Shown: positions 52,886 to 61,645, numbered from the stretch's first letter. The stretch is DNA of 64,000 nucleotides from Mucilaginibacter conchicola (GCF_003432115.1 NZ_QWDC01000002.1:1478819-1542818), one strand, 5' to 3'. Numbers and translations: made by a program. The notes: generated from the letters alone by a model not told the origin.

Positions 52886-53222
52886 GATAGGCGACCGCCA
52901 AAGGCTATTGCATATCGTTGATGCCATAACGGAAATTGAGACTTATACCAATCAAACCGATTTGCAGCTATTTCTTCAAAACTCGATGATGCGTTTTGCC
53001 TGTGTAAAACAGATTGAGATCATAGGCGAAGCCGCCAATTATATATCAGCCGAAACTAAAGCGCTTTTCTCTGACCTCGAGTGGAAACAAATTATTGGTA
53101 TGCGTCATATTCTGGTACATGAGTATTTCGGGGTGGATTTTCATTTGATATGGCAGGTTATCATTCAGGATTTGCCTCAACTCAAACAGAAAGTAAACGC
53201 AGTTTTAAATACACTTTCGTAA
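52875..53222 (+). CDS. hepT: HepT-like HEPN RNase (toxin)
   Basis: 115-aa HEPN domain protein. The catalytic motif Rx4HxY is intact: R77, H82 and Y84 in MRHILVHEYF. Y84 is the residue that MntA proteins modify by AMP addition to block RNase activity. HEPN toxins of this type cut tRNA or mRNA. The start overlaps the end of mntA. The pair may act in persister formation or phage defence. Confidence 0.9.
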   Translation: MRGKIGDRQRLLHIVDAITEIETYTNQTDLQLFLQNSMMRFACVKQIEIIGEAANYISAETKALFSDLEWKQIIGMRHILVHEYFGVDFHLIWQVIIQDLPQLKQKVNAVLNTLS

Positions 53223-53287
53223 TAATATTGATATAAAAAGTATTGCTTTTATATATTAACTTCAGCGCTTTATTGACTGACCTCAAC

Positions 53288-55126
53288 ATGAAGAAAATAA
53301 TTACCCTGGCCGCAGTTGCCCTGTGCGGCTTTACTGCTGTTGCCCAGCCTGGCAAACTTAAGCCTGTTTATTACAGCCTGTCATTCCCTAACGCTGCCCA
53401 CCACGAGGCAGAAATTACCATGACCATTCCTGATGTACCTGCAGGTAAACTGAAGGTACGCATGAGCCGCTCATCGCCGGGCCGCTATGCCACGCACGAG
53501 TTTGGTAAGAATATTTACAACGTTAAGGCAACAGATGCTAACGGTAAAGCTTTAAAAATAACCCAGGTTGAGGGTGATGTTTACGAGATAATAGAACATC
53601 CTGCGGAAGTAAAGATCAGCTACACACTGTTTGGTAATCATACCGATGGTACCTATGTAGGGATTGATGCCAGCCACGCCCATTTGAACATGCCTGCCGC
53701 TTTTATGTGGGCTTTGGGTATGGATAAGCGTCCCGTGAAATTTGAATTTAACGACCTGGGTAAATACGGCTGGAAAGTAGCCACCCAACTAAAGCACGAA
53801 AGTGGGAATGTTTACAGCGCGCCAGATCTGCAATACATGATGGATAGCCCAACCGAGCTGGCTAACGTAAAAGTAAGCAGTTGGGATCTGAAAAATACCA
53901 ACGGCAAGGTTCAGAAAATGGCGGTTGCCATCCACTCAGATGATGACCAGGCTACCATAGATAACTTTGCCAAAATGGTGCAGAAAGTTGTGCTGGAAGA
54001 AAGAGCTGTTTTTGGCGAACAGCCCGATTATGATTACGGCAGCTATACTTTCCTTGATGATGTGCACCCAAATAACTTTGGCGATGGCATGGAGCACCGT
54101 AACTCAACCAGTATTGTTGACCGCTCACCAAAAGTAGGTGGTAACGAGAACGATCTGTTAGGCACCTACTTGCACGAGTTTTTCCATAGCTGGAATGTGG
54201 AGCGCATCCGCCCAAAATCATTAGAGCCTTTCAATTTTGAGCATGCCAACATGAGCAACGAGCTTTGGTTTGCCGAAGGTTTTACCCAATACTACGGCGA
54301 AATGCTGCTGGTACGTGCTGGCTTTAACTCTGTTGATGACTACACCGGCACTATTGCGGGGTTGATCAATTCGGTACTGGCTAATCCTGCGCCGGGAAAA
54401 TATCCGCCAACGCAAATGAGCCGTTACGCGGTATTTGTTGATGCAGGCGTAGCAATTGATGCTACCAATTATACCAATATGTTCACCAGTTATTATGTAT
54501 ATGGTGGTGCAACGGCATTGGCGCTTGATCTGCGTTTGCGCAGCGAGTTTAAAATTACCCTTGATGATTACATGCGCCAGGTTTGGTTAGCTTACGGTAA
54601 GCCGGGTAAACCATATACCATTCCTGATCTGCAGAATACGCTGGCAAAAGTAACCAATGCAGCATTTGCTAAATCTTTCTTCGATGATTACATCTATGGC
54701 TTCAAAAAGAATGATTACGCAGCTTTATTAGCTAAAGCAGGTTTAATATTGCAGAAAGCAGCACCGGATAAAGGCTGGATGGGTCGTATCCAGGCGCGCC
54801 CAATGAACGGCGGCTTGCAAATTGCAGGTGCCACTGCATCAAACACGCCTTTGTATAAAGCCGGTTTAGATGCCGACGATATTATCCTGAAAGTTGACGG
54901 CAAGGACGCCAAAGAAACATCTGCGTTAGCTGATGCTGTTAAAGATAAAAAGCCGGGCGATAAAGTGGTGATCAACTATCGTAACCGCCTGGGCGACCAT
55001 GAAGCAACCGTCGTTTTAGAAGAAAGCCCGGCTTACCAGGTGGTAACCTTTGAAAAAGCGGGTAAAGAATTAAGCCAGCAGCAAAAAGATTTCCGTGCTG
55101 CATGGTTATCATCAAAAGTGAAATAA
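53288..55126 (+). CDS. M61 family secreted metallopeptidase with PDZ domain
   Basis: 612-aa exported aminopeptidase-type enzyme; signal peptide ends TAVAQ. Zinc site HEFFH (LGTYLHEFFHSWNVERIRPKSLEPF, landmark in part) with a following E in NELWFAEGFTQYYGEML, as in M61 glycyl aminopeptidases. N-terminal beta domain (about 20-220), peptidase (220-480), PDZ (about 480-590, GLDADDIILKVDGKD). The ATG at 53288 gives the signal peptide; the frame extends earlier but is hydrophobic only. It precedes the M28 gene by 5 bp, probably one operon. Confidence 0.92.
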   Translation: MKKIITLAAVALCGFTAVAQPGKLKPVYYSLSFPNAAHHEAEITMTIPDVPAGKLKVRMSRSSPGRYATHEFGKNIYNVKATDANGKALKITQVEGDVYEIIEHPAEVKISYTLFGNHTDGTYVGIDASHAHLNMPAAFMWALGMDKRPVKFEFNDLGKYGWKVATQLKHESGNVYSAPDLQYMMDSPTELANVKVSSWDLKNTNGKVQKMAVAIHSDDDQATIDNFAKMVQKVVLEERAVFGEQPDYDYGSYTFLDDVHPNNFGDGMEHRNSTSIVDRSPKVGGNENDLLGTYLHEFFHSWNVERIRPKSLEPFNFEHANMSNELWFAEGFTQYYGEMLLVRAGFNSVDDYTGTIAGLINSVLANPAPGKYPPTQMSRYAVFVDAGVAIDATNYTNMFTSYYVYGGATALALDLRLRSEFKITLDDYMRQVWLAYGKPGKPYTIPDLQNTLAKVTNAAFAKSFFDDYIYGFKKNDYAALLAKAGLILQKAAPDKGWMGRIQARPMNGGLQIAGATASNTPLYKAGLDADDIILKVDGKDAKETSALADAVKDKKPGDKVVINYRNRLGDHEATVVLEESPAYQVVTFEKAGKELSQQQKDFRAAWLSSKVK

Positions 55127-55131
55127 TAATA

Positions 55132-56427
55132 ATGAGGACTAAATTATTCGTAGCAGCGGCAATATTGTTTGTCGCCCCCATAGCCGGCTTTTGCCAGGAT
55201 GTAAACAAACTGATAAAACAGGATGATGTTGAGCGCGTAATAAAAACGCTTAGCGCCGATGATATGCAGGGCCGCGGCACATTTACACCGGGCATCGAAA
55301 AAGCTGCAAAATTTATCGAAAGCGAATTTAAAGCCGCAGGCCTTAAGCCTATGGAAGGTAACGATGGCTATCGCCAAACTTTTTACCAAACCCGCGTAAC
55401 ACCGGTTAACCCTAAAGTAGTGTTTGATGGTACCGTTGTTCCTGATGAAAAAGTAGCGGTTAATACATCCGCTGCGTTTAACTGGAAAGGTGATACGTCT
55501 GTAAAAGTAATAACCATTACCGATCCAAAAACTTATCGCAGCCAGATGGGCGCTGCAATGCGTACAGGCAAAAAGCTGGTGGTGATATTCGATGCCGCTA
55601 TGGCCGATGATTTTAAACGCATCCGCGACCGTGCCGTTAAAGGCAGCATCAGCAGCGGCCGTCAAACCAACCCAATGGTGTTTGTTTTGGGTGTGCCTGA
55701 GCCAAAAGCGGTTGAGGTAAGCTGCGAGGTTAAAGAAGAGAAGCTACCATTAAGCAATATAGTGGGTGTTATCCCCGGTAAAAGTAAAGCTAAAGAGTAC
55801 GTGGTATTCGGCGGGCATTATGACCACTTGGGTATCATCAAACCAATGGAAGGCGACAGCATTGCCAACGGCGCTGATGATGATGCATCGGGCACCACAG
55901 CGGTTATCGAATTAGCTAAGTACTACAAGAAATTGAACAACAACGAGCGCACTTTAGTATTCGTGGCGTTTACCGCCGAAGAGATAGGTGGTTTCGGTTC
56001 AAGGCACTTCGCCAGTAAAATGAACCCGGATGAGGTGATAGCTTTATTTAATATTGAGATGATAGGTAAGCCAGCCAAATTCGGCGAGAACTCGGCCTTC
56101 ATCACCGGTTTCGAGCGTTCAGATTTTGGCCCGATATTGCAGCGTAACCTTGAGGGTACTGCATTTAAGTTCTACCCCGATCCATACCCTGAGCAGAATC
56201 TGTTCTATCGCAGCGATAACGCATCGCTGGCAGCAGTAGGTGTACCGGCACATACCATCTCAACAGACCAGATTCCTACAGACAAATTCTACCATACGGT
56301 TAAAGATGAGTTGGCTACTTTGGATGTGAAAAACATCACAGCTACTATCCGCGCTATTGCACTAAGCTCGCGCAGTATAGTATCAGGTAAAGATACGCCA
56401 ACGCGTATCCCTAAATTGGAAAATTAA
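55132..56427 (+). CDS. M28 family secreted aminopeptidase
   Basis: 431-aa exported zinc peptidase, signal ends AGFCQD. Metal-binding and catalytic motifs: GGHYDHLG (H, D), GADDDASGTTAVIE (D), TAEEIGGFGSRHF (E) and YHTVKDE (H). The middle insert with GKSKAKEYVVF precedes the active site. ATG at 55132 gives a proper signal peptide. It starts 5 bp after the M61 stop. A perfect hairpin terminator follows 20 bp after the stop. Substrates are probably peptides in the periplasm. Confidence 0.94.
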   Translation: MRTKLFVAAAILFVAPIAGFCQDVNKLIKQDDVERVIKTLSADDMQGRGTFTPGIEKAAKFIESEFKAAGLKPMEGNDGYRQTFYQTRVTPVNPKVVFDGTVVPDEKVAVNTSAAFNWKGDTSVKVITITDPKTYRSQMGAAMRTGKKLVVIFDAAMADDFKRIRDRAVKGSISSGRQTNPMVFVLGVPEPKAVEVSCEVKEEKLPLSNIVGVIPGKSKAKEYVVFGGHYDHLGIIKPMEGDSIANGADDDASGTTAVIELAKYYKKLNNNERTLVFVAFTAEEIGGFGSRHFASKMNPDEVIALFNIEMIGKPAKFGENSAFITGFERSDFGPILQRNLEGTAFKFYPDPYPEQNLFYRSDNASLAAVGVPAHTISTDQIPTDKFYHTVKDELATLDVKNITATIRAIALSSRSIVSGKDTPTRIPKLEN

Positions 56428-56448
56428 TAAACAGAAATATACTGTATC

Positions 56449-56478
56449 CCGAAGCCCAAACAAACGTTTGGGCTTCGG
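56449..56478 (+). terminator. Perfect hairpin after the M28 gene
   Basis: CCGAAGCCCAAAC (56449-56461) and GTTTGGGCTTCGG (56466-56478) are exact complements with a 4-base AAAC loop. The T-run after it is weak (CGTTTAAC), but the stem stability and position fit a terminator for the M61-M28 transcript. Confidence 0.8.
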
Positions 56479-56508
56479 CGTTTAACAGCTAATTCAAAAC
56501 AATAAATT

Positions 56509-57360
56509 ATGCAGTGGTTTGGCAGGCGCGAAAGCAGTAACACCGAAGATGGCAGCGCAAGCGGTGGCAGGGGTATAGCCCTTGGCGGCGGTATAGTAGG
56601 CATTATTGCCGCTGCGATATATTACTTTACCGGGATCGATCCGTCGGCAGTTATTAACCAGGTGCAGCAGCAGGGTGGCGGCAATCAGGGTAATAACCAG
56701 GAAGTGGTAGCCGATACCAAAGAGAAAAAATTTGCCAAAGTGGTTTTTGCCGATACCGAAGATGTATGGAATAAACTGTTCAAAGAAAACGGACGCAATT
56801 ACGAAGAACCGGTGCTGCATTTTTATGAGGAAGCCGTAAACACCGCCTGCGGTACAGCCGGTGCCGAAGTTGGCCCGTTCTACTGCCCCGGCGATCAAAA
56901 AGTGTATCTCGATCTGTCGTTTTTTAATGAGCTATCCCAAAAATTTGGTGCCGCAGGCGATTTTGCGCAGGCCTACGTAATAGCGCACGAGGTGGGTCAT
57001 CATGTGCAGTACCTGTTGGGCGTATCGCAAAAAATGGACGAAGCAAGGCAGCGCCTTAGTAAAGAAGAATACAATAAGCTATCTGTAAAACTGGAGTTAC
57101 AGGCCGATTTTTATGCTGGCGTATGGGCTTATTACGAAAAGAACCTAAAGGATGTACTTGATCCCGGAGATATAGAGGAAGCGCTTAACGCAGCTTACCA
57201 AATAGGCGACGACCGCCTGCAGAAAGAGTACCAGGGCGAAGTGCATCCCGATAGTTTTACCCATGGCACCAGCGCGCAACGTATGTACTGGTTTAAGAAA
57301 GGTTACGAAACCGGCGACCCGAAACAAGGCAATACCTTCGCCGCTGCTGATCTGCGATAG
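56509..57360 (+). CDS. YpfJ-like neutral zinc metallopeptidase
   Basis: 283-aa membrane-anchored protein. A short N-terminal cytoplasmic part is followed by a single transmembrane helix (about 23-42), a Q/N/G-rich linker, and an extracytoplasmic M48-like zinc domain. Catalytic HEVGH is at 160-164 (YVIAHEVGHHVQYLLG), with E in LELQADFYAGVW as third ligand. CGTAGAE and FYCPGDQ contribute a probable disulfide pair. Like others of this family it has no assigned substrate. Confidence 0.9.
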   Translation: MQWFGRRESSNTEDGSASGGRGIALGGGIVGIIAAAIYYFTGIDPSAVINQVQQQGGGNQGNNQEVVADTKEKKFAKVVFADTEDVWNKLFKENGRNYEEPVLHFYEEAVNTACGTAGAEVGPFYCPGDQKVYLDLSFFNELSQKFGAAGDFAQAYVIAHEVGHHVQYLLGVSQKMDEARQRLSKEEYNKLSVKLELQADFYAGVWAYYEKNLKDVLDPGDIEEALNAAYQIGDDRLQKEYQGEVHPDSFTHGTSAQRMYWFKKGYETGDPKQGNTFAAADLR

Positions 57361-57406
57361 CAATTAGCTGATTTGAAATATCGGGTAAGCTGTTACCTTT
57401 GCTGCT

Positions 57407-57742
57407 ATGGAAACCATCACCTGGAACGATTTTGAGAAAGTGGAGCTTCGCGTGGGTACTATACTGGAAGCTGCTGATTTTCCCGAAGCACGTAAGCCTG
57501 CCTACAAACTGAAGGTTGATTTCGGCGAACTGGGCATAAAGCAAAGCAGTGCGCAGATTACCAAACACTATACAAAAGAAGAACTGCCGGGCAGGCAGAT
57601 ACTTGGTGTGGTGAATTTTCCGAAGAAACAGATAGCCAACTTTATGTCGGAGTTTTTGGTAACCGGCCTCGCCGATGAAAATGGCGACATCGTTTTGGCC
57701 ACCGTTGATAAACCTGTACCCAATGGCAGCAAGCTCATCTGA
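57407..57742 (+). CDS. csaA: tRNA-binding domain protein CsaA
   Basis: 111-aa OB-fold protein with the whole tRNA-binding domain: [48 protein letters not shown] and [20 protein letters not shown]. CsaA proteins bind tRNA elbow or nascent peptide and have been called protein-export chaperones in Bacillus. The end of the gene overlaps the SdpI-like start by 20 bp, and it ends with PNGSKLI. Confidence 0.94.
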   Translation: METITWNDFEKVELRVGTILEAADFPEARKPAYKLKVDFGELGIKQSSAQITKHYTKEELPGRQILGVVNFPKKQIANFMSEFLVTGLADENGDIVLATVDKPVPNGSKLI

Positions 57743-58118
57743 TATAGAAATAGCCAACTGGCTGATCGGTCCGCAGCTGATGGGCGCCATTTTTATACTG
57801 GCTGCATTGCTGCAAAAGCGTTTTCCGCCAAAAAATATCAACAGTTTATACGGCTATCGCACCCCGTTATCCATGAAAAATCAGCAAAACTGGGACGAGG
57901 CAAACCGTTACTCCACCCAACTAATGTTTAAAATGGGTTTGATATTATTAGTTGCAGGTATTATCATCACACCGCTACTCGCCATTTTACCTATAAGTAT
58001 TGATGCAGGTATGCTGATAAAAGTTGGCATAATGATAACAGGTGCCCTTTGCACAATAGTGATATTGCTCACTTACACCGAGCGACATTTAAAACAAACA
58101 ACAGATAAAGAAGCGTAA
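57723..58118 (+). CDS. SdpI-family membrane protein
   Basis: 131-aa protein with about three helices (12-30, 68-90, 100-122) and the SdpI-like motif [26 protein letters not shown]. In Bacillus the SdpI family gives immunity to a killing peptide, but many members have other unknown jobs. The start ATG at 57723 lies inside csaA (20-bp overlap). An ORF start at 57675 is in the csaA frame shadow. The stop overlaps tadA by one base. Confidence 0.85.
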   Translation: MAASSSDIEIANWLIGPQLMGAIFILAALLQKRFPPKNINSLYGYRTPLSMKNQQNWDEANRYSTQLMFKMGLILLVAGIIITPLLAILPISIDAGMLIKVGIMITGALCTIVILLTYTERHLKQTTDKEA

Positions 58119-58597
58119 TGCGATACTTTAATTTCGGCGACGAAGAACAGCCGGCGATATCTCCCGACGAATTTTTCATGAACGAGGCCCTCAAAGAAGC
58201 CCGCCAGGCATTAGCCGAGGATGAGATACCCATTGGTGCAGTAGTGGTATGCAAAGGCAAGATCATCGGCCGTGGCCATAACCTCACCGAGCGACTTAAC
58301 GATGTATCGGCCCATGCCGAAATGCAGGCACTAACCGCCGCTGCCAATTACATGGGCGGCAAATACCTGCCCGAGTGTACGCTTTACGTAACCCTCGAAC
58401 CCTGCGTAATGTGTGCCGGCGCCAGCTACTGGTTCCAGGTAGGCAGGATAGTATTCGGCGCTTACGATACCCGCATGGGTTTCGGTCGCCTAAACCAAAG
58501 TGTAACCCACCCCAAAACGCTCATCACCTCCGGCATACACGAGAACGAGTGCTCGCAACTGATCAAAGATTTTTTTAAGGGGAAGAGGAAGAAGTAA
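58118..58597 (+). CDS. tadA: tRNA adenosine deaminase TadA-type
   Basis: 159-aa deaminase. Zinc ligands H66 and catalytic E68 in HAEMQAL, with C96 and C99 in PCVMCAGA. The N-terminus DEFFMNEALKEARQAL is typical of bacterial TadA, which changes A34 to inosine in tRNA-Arg. Cell-level alternative: guanine deaminase-like nucleoside deaminase. The start overlaps the stop of the SdpI-like gene by one base (TAATG). It converges with the DUF2075 gene. Confidence 0.93.
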   Translation: MRYFNFGDEEQPAISPDEFFMNEALKEARQALAEDEIPIGAVVVCKGKIIGRGHNLTERLNDVSAHAEMQALTAAANYMGGKYLPECTLYVTLEPCVMCAGASYWFQVGRIVFGAYDTRMGFGRLNQSVTHPKTLITSGIHENECSQLIKDFFKGKRKK

Positions 58598-58598
58598 A

Positions 58599-60584
58599 TT
58601 AAATTTCTTTCACTCCGCAGGCGATTAGATAGGATGCGATTTCGTTGTATTCTCGCGGTTTTCTTGTGTTATCCGCTTGGTCGCCTGGGGGAACGAAAAT
58701 CACCATGCCTTCTCTCGCGCGGGTAAGTAGTACTCTATATTTATTAATGATAAAGTTTTTTTTATCGATTTTACTGACTTTCTGCCATTTGGTGCCTTTA
58801 AAAGAATTAAAGGCCCAAGAATTATTTTCTCTTCTTAAATCTCCGTCCCAACAAACTCCAGCCCAATCAAGTTCAAGTCCCTGTACGCCAAATTCTGTTG
58901 CCGGAATTTCTAAATAATTAGAGGACCTAACATCGTCTTTGGAATTCAAAAACCACTCGGATTCTTCGAAATCTAATTTTACCTCGAGCCCATAAGGTCT
59001 AAGTCTACGGGCGCCAGAACTGGCCACTAATCCCGCTCTTCGAGTTCCTTTGCAATTCAACTTAAGCCATTGTTTAGCTTTGTTCAGATCTCTTGTTAAT
59101 ACTATTTCGAATTTAGACAGTTCGCTTTCAAAGATTTGCTTCGCTTTATCAGGTTTGTTTGTCAGTATGAGATTTACCCATTCGGATAACTTCTCTGCTT
59201 TGTACGATCTTATTGAAACATCAAGGTGTAGATCGTTATTTTTTATTATTTCGACATTCGTCGGAATTGTTTCGAAAAGCGTTAAATCTCCAGTGCTATG
59301 ATTGCCGATCATTAATTGTGGTGAGACATAGATTTTCCACTCGTTAAATTTTTCGCTCAAAACCTTTCCCCATTCAGGAAGTCCAGCTTCACCAGTGTTA
59401 ATCTCCTGCCCGCCGCCGACTAAGGCAACGATAACTGCCCAATCCTCGTGTCTGCTCATTATCTCGAAAATCATGTCTGCTTCAGAATGAGGACGCTGAA
59501 ACTTCCGCATAGAATGTTCTTGGTTCCAAGCTCGTTGAGCTTCATCGAAAATTACAATTTTGTTATTAGGTACTTTTGTTTTGTCATTAAAATAGTAGTC
59601 TAAGAAACGATGAACGTTTTCAATGAAAGAAATTATTCTATCCGTCTCCTTTTTCCTCGCATTTTTATCCGTTGCTTTAATTTTACGAAATGCGTCACGA
59701 GACAATGCTTCTCTTAAAACCTTAATCAAAGGCCCATTCCCAGACAAAAACGTAGCCAACGACTTTTCGCTATCTTGAAACTCATCATAGTGAGCAATAT
59801 TCAGTCCTGCTAAAGTTTTACCAGCACCCGGTACCCCGGTTATGAAGCAAACAATTTTCTCATTGTTCGCTTTAGCATCTTTTATGGCGTTGATAACAGC
59901 ATTTGAAGTTTTTGTCAGATTTTTTGTCCCTGCATGTGACCTTGATATTTCGACAACAGATTTACCAGAGTATAAAGTTTGAGCCGCTTCTATAATAGTA
60001 GGAGCGTAATCGCTTTTATTCCATTTGTCAGCATCTATATTCCCACGTTGACCTTCTTTTGTCAGAGTCTTGATAATGTAATCAGCAAGGTTATAGTTAT
60101 TAGCATAAATAATATCTCTCACATCTGAAGTAGTCTTAGGTAAAATTAAATCTACGGATGAGGCGTGAGTAGCTACTAATACCGGAATTATAATCCTATC
60201 TCGCGATTGAAAATGAAAATCTCGCAAATCCAAGCAATAGTCTAATACCTGTTCCTTATCGACACCATTATACTCTTGACTCCCAACTTTAAATTCAATT
60301 ACAAAAATTATCCCTTCTGCAAGCAAAACCGCATCAATTCGTTTTTCCCTGCGAGCAATAGGATATTCAAGTAGTAGATGATAATTCGCTACCGCGAAGC
60401 CGTCTTCCACAAATTTTTTAAATGAGTTCTTTAAGATTGTGATTTCCTTATCCCAAGATAAGGTTTGCGTATGCAATTGTTGATGAAAACCTGATAGGCC
60501 GGCCTGATGTGTGAGCGTTCCTAAAATACTTTTTGTATCATCTGCCAAAAAATGAGCGATTGATCTACAATAAAATGCGCTCAT
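58599..60584 (-). CDS. Fused RecB-like nuclease and DUF2075 superfamily 1-type helicase
   Basis: 661-aa protein. An N-terminal PD-(D/E)xK nuclease reads RIDAVLL (D84), VIEFKVG (E97, K99) and EQVLDY (Q112, Y116), matching the D-ExK-QxxxY order of RecB/Cas4-type nucleases. The C-terminal DUF2075 P-loop part has Walker A GVPGAGKT (249-256), Walker B DEAQ (346-349), GGGQEIN and motif VI YRVLLTRARE. It is clearly more AT-rich than its neighbours. The XRE regulator gene upstream overlaps its start by four bases, so both are one transcript. Such fusions are found in defence-type islands, but no published system name is known to me for this exact pair. Confidence 0.86.
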   Translation of the reverse strand: MSAFYCRSIAHFLADDTKSILGTLTHQAGLSGFHQQLHTQTLSWDKEITILKNSFKKFVEDGFAVANYHLLLEYPIARREKRIDAVLLAEGIIFVIEFKVGSQEYNGVDKEQVLDYCLDLRDFHFQSRDRIIIPVLVATHASSVDLILPKTTSDVRDIIYANNYNLADYIIKTLTKEGQRGNIDADKWNKSDYAPTIIEAAQTLYSGKSVVEISRSHAGTKNLTKTSNAVINAIKDAKANNEKIVCFITGVPGAGKTLAGLNIAHYDEFQDSEKSLATFLSGNGPLIKVLREALSRDAFRKIKATDKNARKKETDRIISFIENVHRFLDYYFNDKTKVPNNKIVIFDEAQRAWNQEHSMRKFQRPHSEADMIFEIMSRHEDWAVIVALVGGGQEINTGEAGLPEWGKVLSEKFNEWKIYVSPQLMIGNHSTGDLTLFETIPTNVEIIKNNDLHLDVSIRSYKAEKLSEWVNLILTNKPDKAKQIFESELSKFEIVLTRDLNKAKQWLKLNCKGTRRAGLVASSGARRLRPYGLEVKLDFEESEWFLNSKDDVRSSNYLEIPATEFGVQGLELDWAGVCWDGDLRRENNSWAFNSFKGTKWQKVSKIDKKNFIINKYRVLLTRAREGMVIFVPPGDQADNTRKPREYNEIASYLIACGVKEI

Positions 60585-60805
60585 TGCTTATCAAAATTAG
60601 GAGAATCAAAGAAATCCGTAAATTGTATATCTAAAGCATTCACAAGCTTCTCGAGATTTTCTATTGATATATTGCGCCGTCCATTTTCAACATCTGTGAC
60701 ATACGTACGATCGATCTCCGCTTTATTAGCAAGTGCTTCTTGAGAAAGCCCTATCTCTTTGCGTAATTCTTTTATGCGCTGACCAACCTTTAGTTTAATG
60801 CTCAT
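60581..60805 (-). CDS. XRE-family helix-turn-helix regulator
   Basis: 74-aa Cro/CI-type DNA-binding protein. KVGQRIKELRKEIGLSQEALANKAEIDRTYVTDVENGRRNISIENLEKLVNAL has the full five-helix HTH (given as a landmark in parts; recognition helix near DRTYVTDVENG). It probably represses its own promoter, since two perfect palindromes lie 20-65 bp upstream of its start. Its stop overlaps the start of the nuclease/helicase gene (ATGA type). Confidence 0.9.
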   Translation of the reverse strand: MSIKLKVGQRIKELRKEIGLSQEALANKAEIDRTYVTDVENGRRNISIENLEKLVNALDIQFTDFFDSPNFDKQ

Positions 60806-60824
60806 GTGAGCAAGTTGCTTTATT

Positions 60825-60841
60825 GTTGACTTTAAGTCAAC
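60825..60841. promoter_or_regulatory. Palindromic operator candidate 1
   Basis: GTTGACTTTAAGTCAAC is a perfect palindrome with 8-bp arms around one central T, 20 bp before the XRE start. It overlaps where the XRE promoter should lie, so it probably is an autorepression site. Confidence 0.65.
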
Positions 60842-60845
60842 GGAC

Positions 60846-60869
60846 TATAAGTGTCATAATTCACTTATA
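60846..60869. promoter_or_regulatory. Palindromic operator candidate 2
   Basis: TATAAGTG (60846-60853) and CACTTATA (60862-60869) are perfectly inverted with an 8-base spacer. It lies between the XRE gene and the divergent gene at 60909, so it could control both. Confidence 0.6.
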
Positions 60870-60908
60870 TCCGATTGATAAAAGTTCCCGTTGCGCTAAC
60901 TTAGCCTT

Positions 60909-61202
60909 ATGCCCAATATTAGGTTCAATTATCTTTATCGTGATGGTGGGAATTATAAGATTTTTGGAAACATCGTTTTTAAGAATCACTTAAACTTGCC
61001 CCTACAATATATACAACCGCAAATTGTAAGTAATCTTATTGATGAGACTTGGTTTTATGCCGAGAAATGGAAACTGCCAATACTTTATTGTAATCTATCT
61101 ATAGATGATCCAACTTGGCATGAGTTTGAATCTATCGAATATACAAAAGCGAAAGGTACAACCGACATTTCCGAATTTTTACAACTGTTTGCCGATGCTT
61201 AA
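60909..61202 (+). CDS. Small conserved-looking protein divergent from the XRE gene
   Basis: 97-aa acidic protein with aromatic-rich start IRFNYLYRDGGNYKIFGNIVF and a conserved-looking WHEFESIEYT near residue 72. It has no signal peptide. I believe similar small proteins with FNYLYRD and WHEF-type blocks are spread through many bacteria, but I cannot name the family. The base composition matches the AT-rich island. It may be part of the same accessory unit as the XRE and helicase genes. Confidence 0.65.
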   Translation: MPNIRFNYLYRDGGNYKIFGNIVFKNHLNLPLQYIQPQIVSNLIDETWFYAEKWKLPILYCNLSIDDPTWHEFESIEYTKAKGTTDISEFLQLFADA

Positions 61203-61244
61203 GCATTTTTGGCATTCCAATTTTCTTCCTATCTTCAATTTCAA

Positions 61245-61643
61245 ATGAAAAAGCTCCTCACCCTTATCATCCTCTCAACCACCATCGCGCAAGCAGATGC
61301 TATTATAAAATCAGCGCCCGCTGCGATCATTCAAAAAATAAAACATCCTGAAAAAGCTATGGAGCCGGCAGAGGCCAAAGCCATCCTGCGCGAGATGCAG
61401 CAACAGAGCACGGATGAGGACAAGATCAAAGTGCTTAAAGCGGGCGTTAAAGATAAAGGCATCAATATGGATCAGTTGCTTACCCTGCTTAATCAGTTTA
61501 ATACGGATGATTCAAAAATAGAGGCAGCTAAGTTTGCTTTCCCGTATACCACCAACTACAAATCTTTTCTGCGTATCTGTGATATTTTCTCTCGCGAAGA
61601 GTATAAAGATGCTTTAGAGGATTTTTACAAGAAGAATAAGTAA
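61245..61643 (+). CDS. DUF4476-like secreted protein
   Basis: 132 aa. A signal peptide is possible (KKLLTLIILSTTIAQADA). The C-terminal half resembles DUF4476 (AKFAFPYTTNYKSFLRICDIFSREEYKDAL), a helical domain often at the C-terminus of larger Bacteroidota envelope proteins. ATG at 61245 gives the signal; the frame opens at 61209. The gene is followed by the next small secreted protein after 2 bp. Confidence 0.7.
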   Translation: MKKLLTLIILSTTIAQADAIIKSAPAAIIQKIKHPEKAMEPAEAKAILREMQQQSTDEDKIKVLKAGVKDKGINMDQLLTLLNQFNTDDSKIEAAKFAFPYTTNYKSFLRICDIFSREEYKDALEDFYKKNK

Positions 61644-61645
61644 TA

